DNA of 47,216 nt from DATCTV01 sp964400685 (GTDB lineage Bacteria; Desulfobacterota; Desulfomonilia; UBA1062), in contig CAYNVT010000017.1 in assembly GCA_964400685.1 (NCBI GenBank), positions 1 to 47,216 on the forward strand. The letters are read 5' to 3'. Each line of letters starts with the position of its first letter. Position 1 is the first letter of the stretch. This document shows, in pieces, positions 15,670-24,063 of this stretch. Position numbers and translations under genes: made by a program. The notes beneath the pieces were generated by a model. The model was not told the origin of the DNA and searched no databases. It saw nothing but the letters and a program-made list of their open reading frames with translations.

Positions 15670-16887
15670 GTGAAAATACTTGAAGACAACCCTGAGAATA
15701 TTGAAAAAGCCGAACTAGTTGTCGGGATGCCTTCCTTGAATGAGGCCGGGACAATAGCAAACGTTGCCGCTCAGGCGGCAATCGCTCTAAGCGAGCATTT
15801 TTCTGAATATTCATCAGTGATAATAAATTGCGACAACAACAGCACGGACGGCACAAGGGAAGCCTTTATGAACGCCGAAACCGGTGCCATACCTAAGATA
15901 TACATAACCACACCCGAGGGCATAAAGGGCAAGGGAAACAATATCAGAAACCTCTTCAAAAAGACCCTGGCTCTTGATGCAAAGGCGATAGTGATAATCG
16001 ACTCTGACCTTAGGAATATTTCACCTCTATGGATAAAAAAGCTGATTGAGCCACTTTTAAAGGGATTTGAATATGTGACATCCCTGTACATGAGACACAA
16101 GCATGACGACCTTCTGTGCTCTCTATTTTCCTATCCATTGACCAGATGCCTTTACGGCAGGCGTGTAAAACAGCCAATGGGGGGAGAGTTCGGTCTGTCG
16201 GCGGCAATGGTGAAGGAGGTCCTTAAAAGCCCTCTCTGGAATGAGGACGTATCACAGTTCGGCATTGATTTGTGGATGACAACAATTGCAATAAACGAAG
16301 GAATGCAGATATGCCAGGTATATCTCGGGGCGCCTAAGCTCCATCACGCCAGGGATTATATAATGGAGATCACCCCCCTTTTCAGGCAGACAGCCTCGAC
16401 CGTTTTTTCAATGATGGAACCGTTCAGCAGAGGTTGGTCCATGACAAAATGGAGCAAGCCAACCGCAATATTCGGTTTTGATGAAGGCGAAATACTTATG
16501 CCTCCTGAGATAATGGTTAGCAGGGAAAAGTTGTATTACAGGTTTAAAACCGGTTTTTCCGACAACTGGGATGCTTACCGGGCAGTGCTTTCGGGTGAGA
16601 ATTTCCAGAAATTAAGAGAGATTGCATCGCTTGAAATGGACAGTTTCGAAATGCCTTCAAGCCTTTGGGCGAGGATTCTTTTCGATTTTGCAATCAGGTT
16701 CAATCAAAAGACCTGTGACAGACCTAAAACAATGGAGTTCCTGTTTAAAATGTATCAGGGAATGGTTCTGTCGTATGTCAACAAAACAACATCGATGAAT
16801 AATTTGCAGTCTCAGGAGATTGTTGAAGAAATCTGCCTGCAGCTTGAGCAGACAAAACCGTATCTGGTCGACCGCTGGAAGAAATAG
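15670..16887 (+). CDS. GT-A fold glycosyltransferase, mannosylglycerate/glucosylphosphoglycerate synthase-like
   Basis: A 405-residue cytosolic glycosyltransferase. VVGMPSLNEAGTI (17-29) and INCDNNSTDGT (52-62) form the nucleotide-sugar site, KGKGNNIRNL (86-95) lies in the sugar-nucleotide loop, and the metal-binding DSD is at 111-113. The acceptor/retaining-enzyme region shows QPMGGEFGLS (168-177), FGIDLWMTT (197-205) and KLHH (223-226). This layout resembles retaining GT-A enzymes such as glucosyl-3-phosphoglycerate synthase and mannosylglycerate synthase, which make compatible solutes or lipopolysaccharide precursors. I do not claim either reaction. Start is GTG with GGAG seven bases upstream. 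A receiver protein and a PHP protein follow closely. Confidence 0.72.
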   Translation: MKILEDNPENIEKAELVVGMPSLNEAGTIANVAAQAAIALSEHFSEYSSVIINCDNNSTDGTREAFMNAETGAIPKIYITTPEGIKGKGNNIRNLFKKTLALDAKAIVIIDSDLRNISPLWIKKLIEPLLKGFEYVTSLYMRHKHDDLLCSLFSYPLTRCLYGRRVKQPMGGEFGLSAAMVKEVLKSPLWNEDVSQFGIDLWMTTIAINEGMQICQVYLGAPKLHHARDYIMEITPLFRQTASTVFSMMEPFSRGWSMTKWSKPTAIFGFDEGEILMPPEIMVSREKLYYRFKTGFSDNWDAYRAVLSGENFQKLREIASLEMDSFEMPSSLWARILFDFAIRFNQKTCDRPKTMEFLFKMYQGMVLSYVNKTTSMNNLQSQEIVEEICLQLEQTKPYLVDRWKK

Positions 16888-16898
16888 GGAGGAAGAAG

Positions 16899-17273
16899 AT
16901 GGCCAAGATTCTTATAGTGGATGACGAGAAGCATATCCGGTCGCTGTATTCTGACGAACTCAGAGAAGAGGGTTATGAGGTAGCCACCGCACCCGATGGA
17001 AATGATATCTATAACCTCATTGAAAACGAAAAACCCGATGTTATCCTTCTTGATATTAAATTGGCCGACAGCAACGGTCTTGATGTCCTGCAACAGATCA
17101 GGAACAAGTATTATAATCTGCCGGTTATCCTGTGCAGCGCATATGGAAGTTTCAAGGTCGATATCAAGGCTATTGCGGCTGATGCGTATGTCGTCAAATC
17201 CGCCGACCTGTCCGAACTCAAGAAAAGGATCGCCCAGGTGCTGGAAGCAAGCGCTTCACTTAAAGGGGGCTGA
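16899..17273 (+). CDS. Single-domain response regulator (receiver only)
   Basis: A 124-residue stand-alone receiver domain. It has acidic pocket Asp8-Asp9, phosphoacceptor Asp52 (LLDIK), a conserved Ser in LCSAYG, and Lys in VVKSAD. It has no output domain, so it must act by protein contact, by phosphotransfer or on a partner such as the adjacent glycosyltransferase. GGGAGGAAGAAG precedes the ATG. It sits 11 nt after the glycosyltransferase and 3 nt before the PHP gene, with no histidine kinase nearby (the only one in the window is some 26 kb away). Confidence 0.88.
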   Translation: MAKILIVDDEKHIRSLYSDELREEGYEVATAPDGNDIYNLIENEKPDVILLDIKLADSNGLDVLQQIRNKYYNLPVILCSAYGSFKVDIKAIAADAYVVKSADLSELKKRIAQVLEASASLKGG

Positions 17274-17276
17274 TAA

Positions 17277-18107
17277 ATGAACAAAGCTGATCTGCATGTA
17301 CATACAAGGGCATCCGATGGAGACCTGAGTCCGGAAGAAATCGTAGAGCTAGCCGGGAGAAGGGAGCTTCTTGCAGTTGCCATCACTGACCATGATACGA
17401 TAACAGGAGCACCTCTTGCTCTGCAGGCAGGCAAGAAGCTTAATGTAAATGTCATTCCCGGCATAGAAATAAGCGCGGTGTATGACCCGGGAACGCTTCA
17501 TATGCTGGGTTATTTCAAAGAGTTCCCGTCGGGCCTTGAGAATGATCTGGAAAAAATACAGAAAGGGAGGCTCGACAGGTTTCCCAGGATAATCGAAAGG
17601 CTTAACAGTATCGGGTTAGATATAACCATTGAGGATGTCAGCCTAATTGCAGGTGATGCGCAGATAGGAAGGCCTCATATAGCAAAGGCTCTTATAAAAA
17701 AAGCTTATGTGAAAGATTTCGACGAGGCTTTCGACAAATACCTGGGAAAAGGAAAGCCTGCCTATGTGGAAAAGGAAAAACTCACATGGGAAGAGGCAAT
17801 AGGGCTTATCGGAAAGCATGAGGGCATATCCGTCCTGGCCCATCCGTTCACCCTCGAGCTTGCAGACAATGACCTTAAAAATCTCATCCACAGCATGAAA
17901 GCAGCTGGATTGAGCGGCATTGAAGTCTATTATCCTGAACACTCGCATGAACAGGCAAAACTGTATAAATCCATTGCCGGGGAGGCAGGACTCATCCTGA
18001 CAGGCGGTACCGATTTTCATACCCATGAAAGGGGTGCATCGCTCGGTGATTGCGGAATAGGCGAAGAAGGCCTGAAAATTATTCTGGAACATCTCGATTA
18101 TCACTGA
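17277..18107 (+). CDS. PHP-domain phosphoesterase (RNase AM / TrpH-like)
   Basis: A 276-residue protein with a complete PHP metal site: DLHVHTRASDG (5-15), ITDHDT (36-41), PGIEIS, GRPHIAKAL (with the conserved His), LAHPF and GGTDFHTH near the C-terminus. The family includes 3',5'-nucleotide bisphosphate phosphatase/5'-3' exoribonuclease (YciV/RNase AM, TrpH). It probably hydrolyses pAp-like nucleotides or short RNA ends. The start is placed 3 nt after the receiver gene (TGATAAATG). Downstream cysteine synthase is a loose functional link, since pAp arises in sulfate assimilation; this link is inference. Confidence 0.83.
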   Translation: MNKADLHVHTRASDGDLSPEEIVELAGRRELLAVAITDHDTITGAPLALQAGKKLNVNVIPGIEISAVYDPGTLHMLGYFKEFPSGLENDLEKIQKGRLDRFPRIIERLNSIGLDITIEDVSLIAGDAQIGRPHIAKALIKKAYVKDFDEAFDKYLGKGKPAYVEKEKLTWEEAIGLIGKHEGISVLAHPFTLELADNDLKNLIHSMKAAGLSGIEVYYPEHSHEQAKLYKSIAGEAGLILTGGTDFHTHERGASLGDCGIGEEGLKIILEHLDYH

Positions 18108-18133
18108 TTCTAATACAACCAAGGAGAAGAAAT

Positions 18134-19036
18134 ATGTTTTCAAACGGGGTTCTCGAACAGATAGGAAACACACCGATTGTCAAACTTGCAGCATCTACAG
18201 GTGCCAATATATATGCCAAAGCCGAGTATTTGAACCCGGGCGGAAGCATAAAGGACAGGATTGCACTTTTTATGATCGATGATGCACTAAGAAAGGGGCT
18301 CCTTGACAAAGACACCATTATAGCCGAACCGACTTCAGGCAATACCGGCATAGGCATTTCTCTGGTGGGAGGATTGATGGGGTTTAAAGTTATTATTGTG
18401 ATGCCTGAGAATATGAGCCAGGAAAGGAGAAAAATTATACATGCCCTTGGTGCAGAGCTTGTACTGACACCTGCTGAAGAAAGCCTTGAAGGTGCAATTA
18501 AAAAGGTTAATGAAATAAAGGAAACATACGGCAATGTCTTCATTCCGAATCAGTTCGAAAATAAAGCAAATCCGCTTGCCCATTATATTACTACCGGACC
18601 CGAGATATGGATGCAGCTGGGCCGTAAGGTGGACATGTTCGTATCAGGACTCGGCAGTGGCGGAACACTTCAGGGTGTGGGGAAATTTCTGAAGGAAAGA
18701 AATCCGTCAACAAAGATTGTCGCGGTTGAACCAAAGAACGTATCCGCCCTGCTGGGCCATGAGCCCGGGCTTCACAGGATTGAAGGCATCGGGGATGGTT
18801 TTATCCCCCCCGTACTTGATTCATCCATCATAGATGAAATTGTCGAGGTCGACGATGACGATGCGGTTGAAACGTCACGATTGCTTGCCAGAAAATCAGG
18901 GCTCCTGGTGGGGACTTCTTCAGGTGCAAATGTATGGGCGGCTATGCAGATGGCGAAAAAACATGGAAATCAAAAGGTTATAGCTACGATACTTGCAGAC
19001 AGGGCGGAGAGATATTTCAGTACAAGTCTTATATAG
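18134..19036 (+). CDS. cysK: Cysteine synthase (O-acetylserine sulfhydrylase)
   Basis: A 300-residue PLP enzyme of the fold-type II beta family that makes cysteine from O-acetylserine and sulfide. The PLP Lys40 sits in NPGGSIKDR (34-42). The substrate loop is PTSGNTG (66-72), the phosphate-binding loop GSGGT is near residue 172, and GTSSGAN is in the C-terminal half. I place the start at ATG 18134, behind AAGGAGAAGAAAT. An upstream in-frame ATG (18050) lies inside the PHP gene and adds a non-homologous arginine-rich tail. Whether it is CysK or CysM type is not settled by length alone. Confidence 0.88.
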   Translation: MFSNGVLEQIGNTPIVKLAASTGANIYAKAEYLNPGGSIKDRIALFMIDDALRKGLLDKDTIIAEPTSGNTGIGISLVGGLMGFKVIIVMPENMSQERRKIIHALGAELVLTPAEESLEGAIKKVNEIKETYGNVFIPNQFENKANPLAHYITTGPEIWMQLGRKVDMFVSGLGSGGTLQGVGKFLKERNPSTKIVAVEPKNVSALLGHEPGLHRIEGIGDGFIPPVLDSSIIDEIVEVDDDDAVETSRLLARKSGLLVGTSSGANVWAAMQMAKKHGNQKVIATILADRAERYFSTSLI

Positions 19037-19114
19037 AATTCAAGGAAAATAAATTCCATTTTCATTGATATTCTTTGCCCTGCATATAAGTTATTATTTG
19101 ATTTTAAGGTTTTT

Positions 19115-19170
19115 AAGCAAGGAATTTAGCAATGTTACAATTTCCTTGGCTTTTGGCATTAACATTGCTA
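19115..19170 (+). promoter_or_regulatory. Interleaved inverted repeats in the leader of the TSP3/LamG gene
   Basis: TAGCAATGTTA (19127-19137) and TAACATTGCTA (19160-19170) are perfect 11-bp inverted repeats. Interleaved with them, AAGCAAGGAA (19115-19124) can pair with TTCCTTGGCTT (19142-19152) with one bulge. The order A-B-A'-B' permits either alternative hairpins or a pseudoknot, 37 nt upstream of the ATG. It could also be a paired operator. No known riboswitch consensus was recognised. Confidence 0.4.
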
Positions 19171-19206
19171 CTGTTTAATATGTAATAATGTCTTTAGGAG
19201 GAAAAT

Positions 19207-20586
19207 ATGAAAAGATTTGTTACATATACCATAATCTGTGTGCTCTTTGCTGTAATGTTGATGGGCGCAAGCACCTGTAACCTTATGACATTGAAGGTTT
19301 TTACAAACAATAGCGACTGTGAGACTGCGACTGCAACAATGATTTTATCTTATTATAATGGCAGCCCGATAGGAGTACCGCAAACATTTACATTTTACGA
19401 TCCCGGGTTTGGACCATACACCGCACCTGGACCATCGGATGGGACTTCATACAGCTTTTTGCCTCCGCTGAACTATATTGTAACAGTTCAGGATCCTGGT
19501 AATGGTTTAACGGCACCGGCTGGAATCAATATACCAAAGACAAAGGCATCCGGGATTGTAGAGGTTTATGCACCGTTCAGATACAAGGATGCGGATTCTG
19601 CTCTGGCGGTCTGGAGCCTTGACGGCGATGGACTGAATTACGCAACAGACGGTACAGGTTCATCGGTAAATACCTTAGATATACCTGCCGAAGGGATCTC
19701 CTGGATAACATATGCAAATTCGACTACCGTATTTCCTGAAGGTTCAAGAGATCACTATGGTATAAAAATCAGCAGCAGCGCCACATCAGCACCTTCAGCA
19801 ACTGTTGATTTCACCGGGGCTAAAGGTGTTACTCTTGAAATGTGGGTTAATGCGGATGCTGTATCAGGTTATGGATTCAACCTGTTCCAGATCGGAGACA
19901 GTCTGTCAGGATATTTTGACAGCAACGGTATTTCATTTACTGCCGGTACGACAACAATAGCAGCAGAATCTACATTTACTTCCGGGACATGGTATCATGT
20001 TGCATTTTTATACTCGAATGCTTCCATGAAGATTTATTTTAACGGCAGGGAAGTGGCTTCGGCAGCTGTAGTTCCAACTGGGCTTACGCCGGCAGGGAGT
20101 ACTCTGGTATATGTCGGCGGGAACGCAACGGTTCCTTCAGTTAATCTGAGTCTGGATGAGGTTAAGATTTTCGGTTACGCAGCCAGACAGATAAATATCT
20201 CATATGATGCCCTGATAGTACCTGAAGATACTGACAAAGACGGTATATGGAATGCAAAAGACAATTGCCCTAACCTGGCAAACCAGGATCAGTTGGATAC
20301 AGATCGCGATAATATCGGCAATGCATGTGATACTGACGATGATGAAGACGGCGTTTCTGATGCTTCTGACAACTGCCCGCTATCTCCCAATATAGATCAG
20401 CTTAACAGCGACAGCGACAGCCTGGGGAATGCATGCGACAATTGTCCTTTAGTAACAAATCCCTTACAGGAAGACGCAGATGGTGACGGTTTCGGAGATG
20501 CATGTGACAACTGTCCGACAATATACAACCAGGGACAGGAAGATACCGACCATGACGGTATCGGCGATCTCTGTGATCAGAACTAA
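19207..20586 (+). CDS. Secreted protein with LamG-like domain and thrombospondin type 3 repeats
   Basis: A 459-residue exported protein. The first 22 residues form a signal peptide (hydrophobic run, then GASTC; the -1 Thr makes lipidation doubtful). A beta-rich N-terminal part runs to about 125. A LamG/concanavalin-like domain spans about 140-335 (VTLEMWVNAD, GTWYHVAFLYSNASMKIYFNGREVAS). The last 120 residues hold four or five calcium-binding thrombospondin type 3 repeats (DTDKDGIWNAKDNCPN, DADGDGFGDACDNCPT and variants). The protein probably sits at the surface or in the matrix and needs Ca2+ for folding. TAGGAGGAAAAT is a near-ideal ribosome site. An intrinsic terminator follows the stop. 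Confidence 0.85.
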   Translation: MKRFVTYTIICVLFAVMLMGASTCNLMTLKVFTNNSDCETATATMILSYYNGSPIGVPQTFTFYDPGFGPYTAPGPSDGTSYSFLPPLNYIVTVQDPGNGLTAPAGINIPKTKASGIVEVYAPFRYKDADSALAVWSLDGDGLNYATDGTGSSVNTLDIPAEGISWITYANSTTVFPEGSRDHYGIKISSSATSAPSATVDFTGAKGVTLEMWVNADAVSGYGFNLFQIGDSLSGYFDSNGISFTAGTTTIAAESTFTSGTWYHVAFLYSNASMKIYFNGREVASAAVVPTGLTPAGSTLVYVGGNATVPSVNLSLDEVKIFGYAARQINISYDALIVPEDTDKDGIWNAKDNCPNLANQDQLDTDRDNIGNACDTDDDEDGVSDASDNCPLSPNIDQLNSDSDSLGNACDNCPLVTNPLQEDADGDGFGDACDNCPTIYNQGQEDTDHDGIGDLCDQN

Positions 20587-20610
20587 TTAATTAATTTAGG
20601 ATTTAATATA

Positions 20611-20640
20611 AAAGAGGGACTTACAAGTCCCTCTTTTTTT
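20611..20640 (+). terminator. Rho-independent terminator after the LamG/TSP3 gene
   Basis: Arms AAAGAGGGACTT (20611-20622) and AAGTCCCTCTTT (20625-20636) followed by a run of T to 20640 and beyond. Textbook hairpin plus U-tract. The A-rich left side may also let it serve the convergent OmpA-like gene. Confidence 0.9.
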
Positions 20641-20662
20641 ATTTTTTTTCAGCAATGATTTA

Positions 20663-21451
20663 TTACGGAAGGATAGAAATCTCGACACGGCGGTTCATGG
20701 CCATGCCTTCTTCGGTGCTGTTCGCCGCAATCGGTCTTGTGTCCGCATAAGCTATTGCGCACATTTTATCCCTGTTCAGGCCCCCCGTTTCAAGGGCTTC
20801 CAGTACTGATATGGCTCTTGTCTGTGAGAGGTACCAGTTATTCGGATATGTTTTTCTAAGGCTCTCAGGAATCGGTGATTTGTCTGTGTGGCCGCCGACC
20901 TCGATATATGCAGGGTCTACCTGTTTCAAACCATTTGCGATTTTAGAAATAAGCCTTTCGCCCTTTGGTTCCAGCCATGCGCTTTTAGGGCCGGCAAAAA
21001 TTTCTTTCTGCGGTATTATTATCTTTATTTTATTATTGGTTTTAACAATGAAAACCTGTTTTGCTTTTCGCTCTTTATCAAGCAGATTCAGTGTATATTC
21101 ATATGCCTTTACAGAACGGCTGCTGGTATCTGTTCTTTCCTGGATTATAGTCTTATAGCTGGACATCTGCTGAAGAAGCGTCTTGCTGTACTGCAGAGCT
21201 TCGAGGTTCCTGTCAAGAAGCCCCTGCATATCCTGAAGGCATTGATCCTTATCGATTTTTGACTTTTTCAGTTCTTCTTCGAGGGCTGTAATTCTGGCCT
21301 TCATTATCGTATTATCCTCGGAAACTACGGCGCATGCCTGTTCGCATACTAAAAGCTGAGTCTCAATTGTTTTATATTCAGATGCCGAATGTTTGTGTGC
21401 GCACCCTGTAATTAATATAAGGATGGGAAATATTATAAGATAACGGTTCAT
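20663..21451 (-). CDS. OmpA-family peptidoglycan-binding lipoprotein
   Basis: A 262-residue outer-membrane lipoprotein. The signal peptide ends in lipobox LITGC with Cys17. A coiled-coil segment (about 40-130) follows, and residues about 140-262 form an OmpA/MotB-like domain. Characteristic elements are VGGHTD, NWYLSQTRAISVLEAL and the terminal NRRVEISI. These bind diaminopimelate in peptidoglycan, so the protein should anchor the outer membrane to the wall. A weak AGGCAGGT site precedes the ATG. It stands alone between the LamG/TSP3 gene and map. Confidence 0.88.
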   Translation of the reverse strand: MNRYLIIFPILILITGCAHKHSASEYKTIETQLLVCEQACAVVSEDNTIMKARITALEEELKKSKIDKDQCLQDMQGLLDRNLEALQYSKTLLQQMSSYKTIIQERTDTSSRSVKAYEYTLNLLDKERKAKQVFIVKTNNKIKIIIPQKEIFAGPKSAWLEPKGERLISKIANGLKQVDPAYIEVGGHTDKSPIPESLRKTYPNNWYLSQTRAISVLEALETGGLNRDKMCAIAYADTRPIAANSTEEGMAMNRRVEISILP

Positions 21452-21545
21452 ATTTTACCTGCCTTGAGGAAAATACCCCTAAACAAAAATTGTGTCAACG
21501 TGAAGGGGTAATCAATATCTTAGTATAACCATTAAGGTATCATCG

Positions 21546-22292
21546 CTATAAAGCGGTCAGTATGTGAGGTCCATCAGGGGTTATGGCAATCGTATGTTCG
21601 AAGTGTGCAGACAATCTGCCGTCGGCTGTCAGTGCAGTCCATTTGTCTTTTAATATCCTGATCTTCCACGTACCCTGGTTTATCATGGTTTCTATTGCAA
21701 GGGTCATTCCTGTTTCCAGAAGAGGTCCGGTGCCTTTTTTCCCATAATTGGGAATCTGTGGTTCTTCATGAAGCCTTTCTCCAATGCCATGGCCCACAAA
21801 ATCCCTTACAACTGAATATCCGGCATCTTCGGCAATTTTCTGAATTGCCGAAGATATGTCATAAAGCCTGTTTCCGGGAATTGCCTGCTCAATGCCAGCA
21901 TGCATGGCAGCCTCGGAAGTTCTCATAAGGGCTTTGGCATGAGCTGGCACTTCCCCAACGGGCAGGGTAATTGCGGCGTCAGAGTAAAACCCGTTCAATA
22001 AAACACCGACATCGAGACCTATTATGTCTCCTTCCTTCAGCTTCATCTGGCCCGGTATACCATGAATTATACAGTCATTGATAGATGTGCACAGTGTTGC
22101 AGGATAACCCCTGTAACCCTTAAATGCAGGTTTCGCGTTGTTCATTTCTATGAACATTTCTGCCTCTGAATCCAACTGGGCTGTTGTTATGCCCGGCTGT
22201 ACCATCGGTTTGATATGTTCAAAAAGCATTGCAAGGATTTTCCCTGCTTCTCTCATTTTTGTTATTTCAAGGGGGGTCTTTCTTGGTATCAT
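21546..22292 (-). CDS. map: Methionine aminopeptidase, type I
   Basis: A 248-residue cytosolic metallopeptidase that removes the initiator methionine. The five metal ligands of the pita-bread fold are recognisable: LDVGV and FYSDAA (two Asp), GHGIG (His), AIETM (Glu) and HFEHTIAI (Glu). Length fits the type I bacterial form without extension. Its ATG overlaps the hisG stop (TGATG), so it is translated from the his transcript. That is an unusual partner, since map usually follows secY/adk. Confidence 0.93.
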   Translation of the reverse strand: MIPRKTPLEITKMREAGKILAMLFEHIKPMVQPGITTAQLDSEAEMFIEMNNAKPAFKGYRGYPATLCTSINDCIIHGIPGQMKLKEGDIIGLDVGVLLNGFYSDAAITLPVGEVPAHAKALMRTSEAAMHAGIEQAIPGNRLYDISSAIQKIAEDAGYSVVRDFVGHGIGERLHEEPQIPNYGKKGTGPLLETGMTLAIETMINQGTWKIRILKDKWTALTADGRLSAHFEHTIAITPDGPHILTAL

Positions 22293-23167
22293 CAGTTCAG
22301 GACCTTCTTCAGCGGATATTCAATGATTCCTTTTGCCCCGGCTTTAAGGAGTTTAGGTATAAGATCCCTGGCCTGCGATTCCTTGATTATTGTTTCAACC
22401 GACAGCCAGTTTTTGTCATGAAGAGTGGAGACAGTTGGTGATGTCATTGCAGGCAGCATCGATATAATCTCATCTCTGCCTTCTACGGGAACATTCATTT
22501 TAAGGCCTGTCATGTCTGATGCAGCAAGTGCACTTTTAAGCATCATCGAGACCTGTTCGATTTTGTTTCTTTTTGCCTCATCTCCCCAGGATTCCCTGTT
22601 GGCAATTATTTTTGTGTTTGTGATAAGAAGGTCCTGCAATATCTTCAGATTATGGGCTTTTATTGTCGATCCTGTTTCGGTTACCTCAACGATGGCATCA
22701 ACCAGTCCGTCTACAACTTTTGCCTCTGTTGCTCCCCATGAAAATTCGACGTCGACATTGATACCGCGTTCAGTGAAGTATTTCTTTGTGTAATTGACAA
22801 GCTCGGTAGCTATTTTTTTACCTGCAAGGTCTTCAGCCTTTTTTATATTCGAGTTTTCCGCCACGGCCAGCACCCATCTTGCCGGTTTGGCCGTCGCCTT
22901 TGAGTAAACAAGGTCTGCGACTATCTCGACATCACTTTCATTTTCCAGGATCCAGTCAAGCCCGGTCAAAGCCATATCAAACAGGCCGTTCTCAACATAT
23001 CGGGATATTTCCTGCGCACGCACAAGTGCGCATTCGATCTCCGGGTCATCAATTGTCGGAAAATAACTGCGAGAGCTCGGGACAATTCTCCACCCGGCGT
23101 CCTTGAACAGGTCTATAGTAGACTGCTGAAGGCTGCCCTTAGGTATTGCAAGCCTTATTATGCTCAT
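22292..23167 (-). CDS. hisG: ATP phosphoribosyltransferase, long form
   Basis: A 291-residue enzyme catalysing the first step of histidine synthesis (ATP + PRPP). The PRPP-binding segment VDAIVEVTETGSTIKAHNL matches the family. The length shows the long HisG with a C-terminal ACT-like regulatory domain (about residues 215-291) that gives histidine feedback control, so no HisZ is needed. The start overlaps the hisI stop as ATGA, and the stop overlaps the map start. Confidence 0.93.
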   Translation of the reverse strand: MSIIRLAIPKGSLQQSTIDLFKDAGWRIVPSSRSYFPTIDDPEIECALVRAQEISRYVENGLFDMALTGLDWILENESDVEIVADLVYSKATAKPARWVLAVAENSNIKKAEDLAGKKIATELVNYTKKYFTERGINVDVEFSWGATEAKVVDGLVDAIVEVTETGSTIKAHNLKILQDLLITNTKIIANRESWGDEAKRNKIEQVSMMLKSALAASDMTGLKMNVPVEGRDEIISMLPAMTSPTVSTLHDKNWLSVETIIKESQARDLIPKLLKAGAKGIIEYPLKKVLN

Positions 23168-23544
23168 TTTTTATAAACCTCCTTTGGATTAAAAATCCGT
23201 ATGCCGTCTGTTATGAGTTCATTGTCTGAGGCTTTTCTATAAAAGCATGTCCTGTATCCTTCGTGACATGCGGCATCACCTATCTGTTCCACTTTGATAA
23301 GCACAGCATCACGGTCACAATCAACCCTTATCTCATGGACAATCTGGACATTTCCGGATTCTTCACCTTTTCTCCATAATCTGTTTCTTGAACGGCTGAA
23401 ATAACAGGCCCTTCCTGTTGTAAGAGTTTCTTCAAAGGCCTCTTTATTCATCCATGCGATCATCAGAACTTCGCCGGTTTTGTAATCCTGTGCAATTGCC
23501 GCAACAAGTCCGCCTGATTTTTCATAATCTAACTCAATGCTCAT
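23164..23544 (-). CDS. hisI: Phosphoribosyl-AMP cyclohydrolase
   Basis: A 126-residue enzyme of histidine synthesis that opens the purine ring of PR-AMP. Metal sites DCDRDAVLIKV and the cysteines in GDAACHEGYRTCFYRK are intact. It is the single-domain form without fused HisE. I place the start at ATG 23544, preceded by GGAGG seven bases upstream; a longer frame to 23574 adds ten unrelated residues. hisI leads the hisI-hisG-map run. Confidence 0.92.
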   Translation of the reverse strand: MSIELDYEKSGGLVAAIAQDYKTGEVLMIAWMNKEAFEETLTTGRACYFSRSRNRLWRKGEESGNVQIVHEIRVDCDRDAVLIKVEQIGDAACHEGYRTCFYRKASDNELITDGIRIFNPKEVYKK

Positions 23545-23660
23545 ATTATGCCTCCGTTTATCAGCGCTTAACAAATAAGCTCCTGGCGGTCAAGAATTCC
23601 ATCCTTTATGAATATATTTATTCCATTATTCTCATAAAACGGCATGTCCATTGAATGTGC

Positions 23661-23688
23661 TTGACATAGTCCTGAAATGGCTTATATT
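23661..23688 (+). promoter_or_regulatory. Sigma-70 type promoter for the PilZ gene
   Basis: A perfect -35 box TTGACA (23661-23666) and -10 box TATATT (23683-23688) are separated by 16 nt. Transcription would start near 23695, a few bases before ATG 23698, so the PilZ mRNA would be nearly leaderless. The upstream in-frame ATG at 23677 lies between the two boxes. Confidence 0.5.
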
Positions 23689-23697
23689 TTTCCACTA

Positions 23698-24048
23698 ATG
23701 CCGTACATCAAGGAAAAAAGGATATTCGAACGTATTCCGGTGCCCAATGTCTTTGGTCTGGTAGAGGCCAAGGGCGTGAGAAAAGATGTATCAATTATCA
23801 ATGCATGCAGCGGTGGTATGTGTATCTCTGGTGCAGCCGTACCAATCGGGACTGTTGTCAAGCTGCATATTGACCAGCCAGATTTTATGCAGGGCAAGAT
23901 ATCGCTATACTGCAAAGTTGTTTGGGCTGAGAAGAACAACGGAAGTTCCATGGCCGGACTGGCCCTTTTAAACACGAACAGGATACTCTTTGAAAGGGAT
24001 TTGGAATACTACGGTAAAATGCTTGAAACTGTCGTCATTGAAAAATAG
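23698..24048 (+). CDS. PilZ-domain protein
   Basis: A roughly 116-residue small cytosolic protein that appears to be a single PilZ domain, the c-di-GMP receptor fold. RIFER near the N-terminus matches the RxxxR part of the binding site. The second half of the motif reads NACSGG instead of D/NxSxxG, with Cys in the Ser position, so c-di-GMP affinity may be reduced. An ATG at 23677 would add seven residues but lies inside the predicted promoter, so I prefer 23698. No Shine-Dalgarno precedes either start. It is convergent with moaA and divergent from hisI. No cyclase or phosphodiesterase is nearby. Confidence 0.75.
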   Translation: MPYIKEKRIFERIPVPNVFGLVEAKGVRKDVSIINACSGGMCISGAAVPIGTVVKLHIDQPDFMQGKISLYCKVVWAEKNNGSSMAGLALLNTNRILFERDLEYYGKMLETVVIEK

Positions 24049-24063
24049 GCAGTTGTTTACTGA

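Noticed and set aside
18050..18133. Longer cysteine synthase N-terminus
   Set aside because: It overlaps the PHP gene, adds an arginine-rich tail, and a strong ribosome site lies directly before ATG 18134.
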